Position numbers and translations under genes: made by a program. Below, piece by piece: positions 60,324-64,000 of a stretch of DNA of 64,000 nt. The stretch is from Lacibacter sp. H407 (GTDB lineage: Bacteria > Bacteroidota > Bacteroidia > Chitinophagales > Chitinophagaceae): contig NZ_JBBKTU010000001.1 of NCBI RefSeq assembly GCF_037892605.1, forward strand, positions 1,488,001 through 1,552,000, read 5' to 3'. The notes beneath the pieces are model-generated. The model was not told where the DNA came from and searched no databases. It worked only from the letters and a program-made list of their open reading frames with translations. Positions within the stretch are counted from its first letter, which is position 1. The number at the start of each line of letters is the position of its first letter.

Positions 60324-61367
60324 ATGAAACCGATCAATACAGCAATCTGTTCCTTTGGTATGAGTGGCTGGGTATTTCATGCACCATTCATCAGTACGCA
60401 TCCCGGCTTTAACTTTTACGCTGTATGGGAACGAAGCAAGAATCTGGCACAGGAAAAATATCCTGCTGTAATAACATACCGAACTTTAGAAGAGATGCTG
60501 GGAGATGAAAATGTTGAACTGGTTGTAGTGAACACACCCAACATTACACATTACGATTATGTAAAAAGGGCATTGCTTGCAGGTAAGCATGTTGTAAGCG
60601 AAAAACCATTTACCGTAACAGTTGTTGAAGCAGAAGAACTCATTGCACTGGCCGATGAAAAAAAATTAAAACTGTCTGTATTTCAAAACAGAAGATATGA
60701 CAGTGATTATAAAACCATCAAATCGGTACTTGATCAAAAACTGTTAGGCAATATTGTTGAAGCAGAATTTCATTTCGATCGGTTTAAAGAAGAGATCAGT
60801 CCGAAAGCACACAAAGAAGTGCCGATGAAGGGAACAGGTGCGTTGTACGATCTTGGTTCGCATCTTATTGATCAGGCATTGCAATTGTTTGGCATGCCGC
60901 AAGCGGTGTTTGCTGATATTACAGCGATGCGTCCTGTTTCACAAGTGGATGATTATTTTGAAGTGTTGCTGTATTATCCTTCATCAAGAGTACGCATCAA
61001 AGGAAGTTACCAGGTGCGTGAAGCATTGCCCGGTTATGTATTGCATGGAAGTAAAGGTTCATTCATCAAACCAAAAACGGATATGCAGGAAGCACAACTG
61101 CAAACACATATGTTGCCGACTGATGCCGCTTATGGCATTGAACCCGAATCTGAAAAAGGATTGTTGCATACAGAAGTGGATGGCAACATCATCAAAGAAT
61201 ATATTCCTTCATACAAAGGAAACTATACAGATTACTACGAAGGCATTTATCAAGCCATTCGTAACAATGCGCCATTGCCTGTAACGGCAATAGAAGGGAT
61301 GCAGGTGATAAAAATTATTGAAGCTGCATTTAAAAGTAGTGAAGAAAAAAGTGTGATTGAATTATGA
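60324..61367 (+). CDS. Cytoplasmic Gfo/Idh/MocA family oxidoreductase
   Basis: 347 residues without a signal peptide. NTPNITHYDYVKRALLAGKHVVSEKPF holds the EKP motif, and GTGALYDLGSHLIDQAL the conserved Asp and His of the active site. The N-terminal nucleotide loop CSFGMSGWVFHAPFI is of the YdgJ/scyllo-inositol dehydrogenase type. It acts on a sugar or cyclitol; the exact substrate is unknown. It follows the esterase stop by 4 bp and overlaps the GH43 start by 4 bp. Confidence 0.87.
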   Translation: MKPINTAICSFGMSGWVFHAPFISTHPGFNFYAVWERSKNLAQEKYPAVITYRTLEEMLGDENVELVVVNTPNITHYDYVKRALLAGKHVVSEKPFTVTVVEAEELIALADEKKLKLSVFQNRRYDSDYKTIKSVLDQKLLGNIVEAEFHFDRFKEEISPKAHKEVPMKGTGALYDLGSHLIDQALQLFGMPQAVFADITAMRPVSQVDDYFEVLLYYPSSRVRIKGSYQVREALPGYVLHGSKGSFIKPKTDMQEAQLQTHMLPTDAAYGIEPESEKGLLHTEVDGNIIKEYIPSYKGNYTDYYEGIYQAIRNNAPLPVTAIEGMQVIKIIEAAFKSSEEKSVIEL

Positions 61368-62968
61368 AACGTGTTTTAACGATAGGCTTTGTTTTGGTAA
61401 GCCTCGCTGTTTCGGCACAGAGTGTTTCGAAAGTGTGGGTGGCTGATAATGGTAATGGCACTTACAAGAATCCGGTAGTGAATGCAGATTACAGCGATCC
61501 CGACGCCATTCGTGTTGGTGATGATTATTATATGGTCTCATCTTCATTTAATCATATTCCCGGCTTACCTATTCTTCATTCAAAAGATCTGGTGAACTGG
61601 AAACTGATCGGTCATGCATTAAAACGTCAACCACCATTCGACCATTTCTCAACTGTACAACATGGTGGTGGTGTATGGGCACCATCGATCCGTTATTACA
61701 ATAATGAATTTTATATCTACTACCCCGATCCTGATTTTGGTATTTATCTCACCAAAGCAAAAAATATCAACGGTCCGTGGAGCGAACCTGTGTTGGTTGA
61801 AGGCGGAAAAGGCTTGATCGATCCATGTCCGTTGTGGGATGATAACGGTAAAGTATATCTCACACATGCATATGCAGGTAGTCGTGCAGGTATTAAGTCG
61901 ATCCTTGTTGTAAAAGAGATGAACAAAGCAGGAACAAAAACGATCAGCGATCCGGTATTGGTATTCGATGGAAGAGAAAGCGACCCAACACTGGAAGGAC
62001 CAAAGTTTTACAAACGCAATGGCTTCTATTACATTTTTGCACCGGCAGGTGGTGTAAGTACAGGTTGGCAATTAGTACTTCGTTCAAAAAATATTTATGG
62101 GCCGTATGAACGCAAAGTGGTGATGGATCAGGGAACTACTACTGTCAATGGGCCGCACCAAGGTGCGTGGGTATCTACACAAACAGGTGAAGATTGGTTT
62201 TTGCATTTTCAGGATAAAGATGCGTACGGACGAGTAGTGCACCTGCAACCAATGAAATGGGTGAATAACTGGCCGGTGATCGGTGCAGATAAAGATGGTG
62301 ACGGTAAAGGTGAACCTGTTCTCACTTACAAAAAGCCAAACGTAGGAAAAACATTTCCGCTTGCTACTCCGCCTGAATCGGATGAATTCAATTCTCCTTC
62401 ATTGGGTTTGCAATGGCAGTGGGAAGCCAATCCGCAACAATATTGGGCGATGGCAACGCCAGCCGGTTCTTTACGGATGTTTTCGGTGCTGAAGCCCGAC
62501 TCTATTACATCTGCCTGGGATTATCCAAACATCCTAGGCCAAAAATTTCCGGCCGATGAATTTACTGCTACAACGAAAATTTTGTTCCAGCCAAAATGGG
62601 AAGGCGAACGGTTTGGGTTGACCATACACGGCGCCGATTATGCGACTGTTTCTGTGATCAAACGGAAAGATGGGAACTACATTTCTTTTGCGATGTGCAA
62701 AGAAGCAGACAGAGGGAAAAAGGAAACAGTACAGGACGGTGAAAAACTCAACAGTAAGGATATTTATTTACGTGTAAAAGTAACACAGGGAGCAGTGTGC
62801 GAATTCAGTTACAGTGAAGATGGAATCAGTTTCAAAAAGATTGGCGACCAGTTGAAAGCAAAACCCGGCAGATGGGTGGGCGCCAAAGTGGGTATGTTTT
62901 TTACACGGACGAATAAAACAAACGATGCGGGTGTAACGGATGTTGATTGGTTTCGAATTACACAATAA
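61364..62968 (+). CDS. Glycoside hydrolase family 43 enzyme (xylosidase/arabinofuranosidase)
   Basis: 534 residues with a signal peptide ending AVSAQS. The five-bladed propeller begins KNPVVNADYSDPDAIRVGDDYYMV with the catalytic base Asp near 45; the middle has GLIDPCPLWDDNGKVYLTHAYAG, and LEGPKFYKRNGFYYIFAPAGG supplies the acid Glu. Residues from about 345 form a beta-sandwich of the type found at the C-terminus of beta-xylosidases. Arabinan or arabinogalactan side chains of pectin are plausible substrates. Confidence 0.9.
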   Translation: MKRVLTIGFVLVSLAVSAQSVSKVWVADNGNGTYKNPVVNADYSDPDAIRVGDDYYMVSSSFNHIPGLPILHSKDLVNWKLIGHALKRQPPFDHFSTVQHGGGVWAPSIRYYNNEFYIYYPDPDFGIYLTKAKNINGPWSEPVLVEGGKGLIDPCPLWDDNGKVYLTHAYAGSRAGIKSILVVKEMNKAGTKTISDPVLVFDGRESDPTLEGPKFYKRNGFYYIFAPAGGVSTGWQLVLRSKNIYGPYERKVVMDQGTTTVNGPHQGAWVSTQTGEDWFLHFQDKDAYGRVVHLQPMKWVNNWPVIGADKDGDGKGEPVLTYKKPNVGKTFPLATPPESDEFNSPSLGLQWQWEANPQQYWAMATPAGSLRMFSVLKPDSITSAWDYPNILGQKFPADEFTATTKILFQPKWEGERFGLTIHGADYATVSVIKRKDGNYISFAMCKEADRGKKETVQDGEKLNSKDIYLRVKVTQGAVCEFSYSEDGISFKKIGDQLKAKPGRWVGAKVGMFFTRTNKTNDAGVTDVDWFRITQ

Positions 62969-63012
62969 GTTTTCAACGATTGTATACATACTACAACTAC
63001 TAAAATTGCCAT

Positions 63013-64000
63013 ATGGAAAGAAGATCATTCGTAAAATACACGGCAGCAGCAGGTGCATCCTTAATGCTGCATCCTTTCTCTTCAATTGCTGCCGGTTCAG
63101 CCACTAAATTAAAACTCGCACTTGTTGGTACAGGTGTACGTGGTACAAGCTTGTGGGGCAAACAAATTGTCACTGAATTTAAAGATGCCTGCGAATTTGT
63201 GGGTTTGTGTGATATCAATCCCGGCCGGCTTGCTTACGGCAAAGAGTACATGGGTGTAAGCTGTCCTACGTTTATCAACGTAGATGAAATGCTGAAACAG
63301 ATCAAAGCCGATTATGTAATTGTCACAACTGTTGACTCTACACACGACGAAATAATTGTGAAGGCCTTGAACGCAGGCTTCAATGTAATTACTGAAAAAC
63401 CAATGACGACTGACGAAGACAAGTGTCGGCGAATTTTAGAAGCAGAGAAAAAATCAGGCAAAAAAGTAACGGTGGCGTTTAACTATCGCCACAGTGTACA
63501 TGCCATGCAGTTGAAAGAATTGCTGGCAGCTAACCGTGTTGGAAAAATAACCTCTGTTGATTTTAATTGGTATTTGAATGTGAATCATGGCTCCGATTAT
63601 TTCCGTCGTTGGCATGGCCGCATGGCAAAAGGTGGTTCATTATGGGTGCACAAAGCAACACACCATTTTGATTTGCTCAACTGGTGGCTCAATAGTGAAC
63701 CGGTTGAAGTAAGTGCCTATGGTTCGTTGGAGCATTACGGAAAAAACAATGCCTTCCGGGGAACCAAATGCCGTGGTTGCGAACACAAACCCAATTGTAA
63801 ATTCTATTGGGACATTACTGCCAACAAACACAATGTCAACCTGTACGTTAACAACGAGCACCACGATGGTTATATCCGTGATGGTTGTGTGTGGAGCAAC
63901 GACATCGATATTTACGACAAGATGAGTGCGCAGATCATTTATGCAAATGGTGTAACTGTTAACTATTCACTTACCACATATTCGCCCTACGAAGGATGGC
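63013..64000 (+). CDS. Tat-signal Gfo/Idh/MocA family oxidoreductase (cut by window end)
   Basis: Partial: 329 codons from the ATG at 63013, still open at the last base. The N-terminus MERRSFVKYTAAAGAS is a Tat-type leader, less perfect than the one at 11832-13202. ALVGTGVRGTSLWG is the nucleotide loop and ITEKPMTTDE the EKP motif. A cysteine cluster, C253, C256 and C262 (TKCRGCEHKPNCKFYW), matches the position of the one in the related gene at 11832-13202. The substrate is unknown; membership of the pectin locus is by position. Confidence 0.86.
   Translation, partial: MERRSFVKYTAAAGASLMLHPFSSIAAGSATKLKLALVGTGVRGTSLWGKQIVTEFKDACEFVGLCDINPGRLAYGKEYMGVSCPTFINVDEMLKQIKADYVIVTTVDSTHDEIIVKALNAGFNVITEKPMTTDEDKCRRILEAEKKSGKKVTVAFNYRHSVHAMQLKELLAANRVGKITSVDFNWYLNVNHGSDYFRRWHGRMAKGGSLWVHKATHHFDLLNWWLNSEPVEVSAYGSLEHYGKNNAFRGTKCRGCEHKPNCKFYWDITANKHNVNLYVNNEHHDGYIRDGCVWSNDIDIYDKMSAQIIYANGVTVNYSLTTYSPYEGW

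Noticed and set aside
1-64000. CRISPR arrays, insertion sequences, prophage or plasmid genes
   Set aside because: No regularly spaced identical repeats, transposase, integrase, phage structural or replication-initiation genes were found.

Overview
The window looks like chromosomal DNA of a Bacteroidota bacterium, most likely Chitinophagaceae (Lacibacter or a relative). Reasons: a SusC/SusD pair, a type IX secretion C-terminal domain, DUF2911 and TIGR02757 proteins, Bacteroidota-style promoters (TAnnTTTG at -7), very short leaders with no clear Shine-Dalgarno sites, and many Gfo/Idh/MocA oxidoreductases. The family-level placement is inferred from protein types, not from a marker tree. I saw no rRNA, tRNA, CRISPR array, insertion sequence or prophage.

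Region 1 (1-9030, all on the minus strand) is an inorganic-sulfur cluster. One operon runs from two YeeE/YedE sulfur-transport proteins through a diheme TsdA-like cytochrome c and a Tat-exported SoxB-like hydrolase to a DsrE-like protein. A second runs from a persulfide dioxygenase with two rhodanese domains through three single-domain rhodaneses to two tiny membrane proteins with paired cysteines. A TauE/SafE exporter and a Crp/Fnr regulator follow. Each of the three transcription units has a CRP-like palindrome (GTGA-N6-TCAC type) centred exactly 29.5 bp upstream of the first base of a candidate -7 element, the spacing of a class II activator site. I regard this as the best candidate for an undescribed regulated system in the window. 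No soxYZ, soxCD or classical soxAX is present.

Region 2 (9095-44546) is mostly housekeeping and mixed genes: rnhB, a threonylcarbamoyl-AMP synthase, a cupin-8/JmjC-like oxygenase, a Tat-exported oxidoreductase, TIGR02757, a Cys/Met-metabolism PLP enzyme, asnB, a CoA-transferase, an ACP phosphodiesterase, uvrB, an orphan ParA-type ATPase, polA, a DsbA-like protein, a PfkB sugar kinase, a bestrophin, a cysteine desulfurase, an L,D-transpeptidase, rpoN, a Pif1-like helicase with an HRDC domain, a GxxExxY protein beside a nested palindromic repeat, and a tailless SSB.

Region 3 (43515-64000 and beyond) is a pectin-type polysaccharide utilisation locus. A LacI regulator is divergent from susC/susD, and a palindrome with a central CpG lies between them. 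Then come a pectate lyase, a rhamnogalacturonan acetylesterase, a second esterase, a pectinesterase, a FucP-like sugar/proton symporter, a mutarotase, and four enzymes that fit the non-phosphorylated L-fucose (or L-rhamnose) route: sugar dehydrogenase, lactonase, 2-keto-3-deoxy-sugar-acid dehydrogenase and diketo-acid hydrolase. The sugar-acid dehydratase of that route is not in the window. An esterase, a GH43 enzyme and two oxidoreductases follow, the last cut by the window end.
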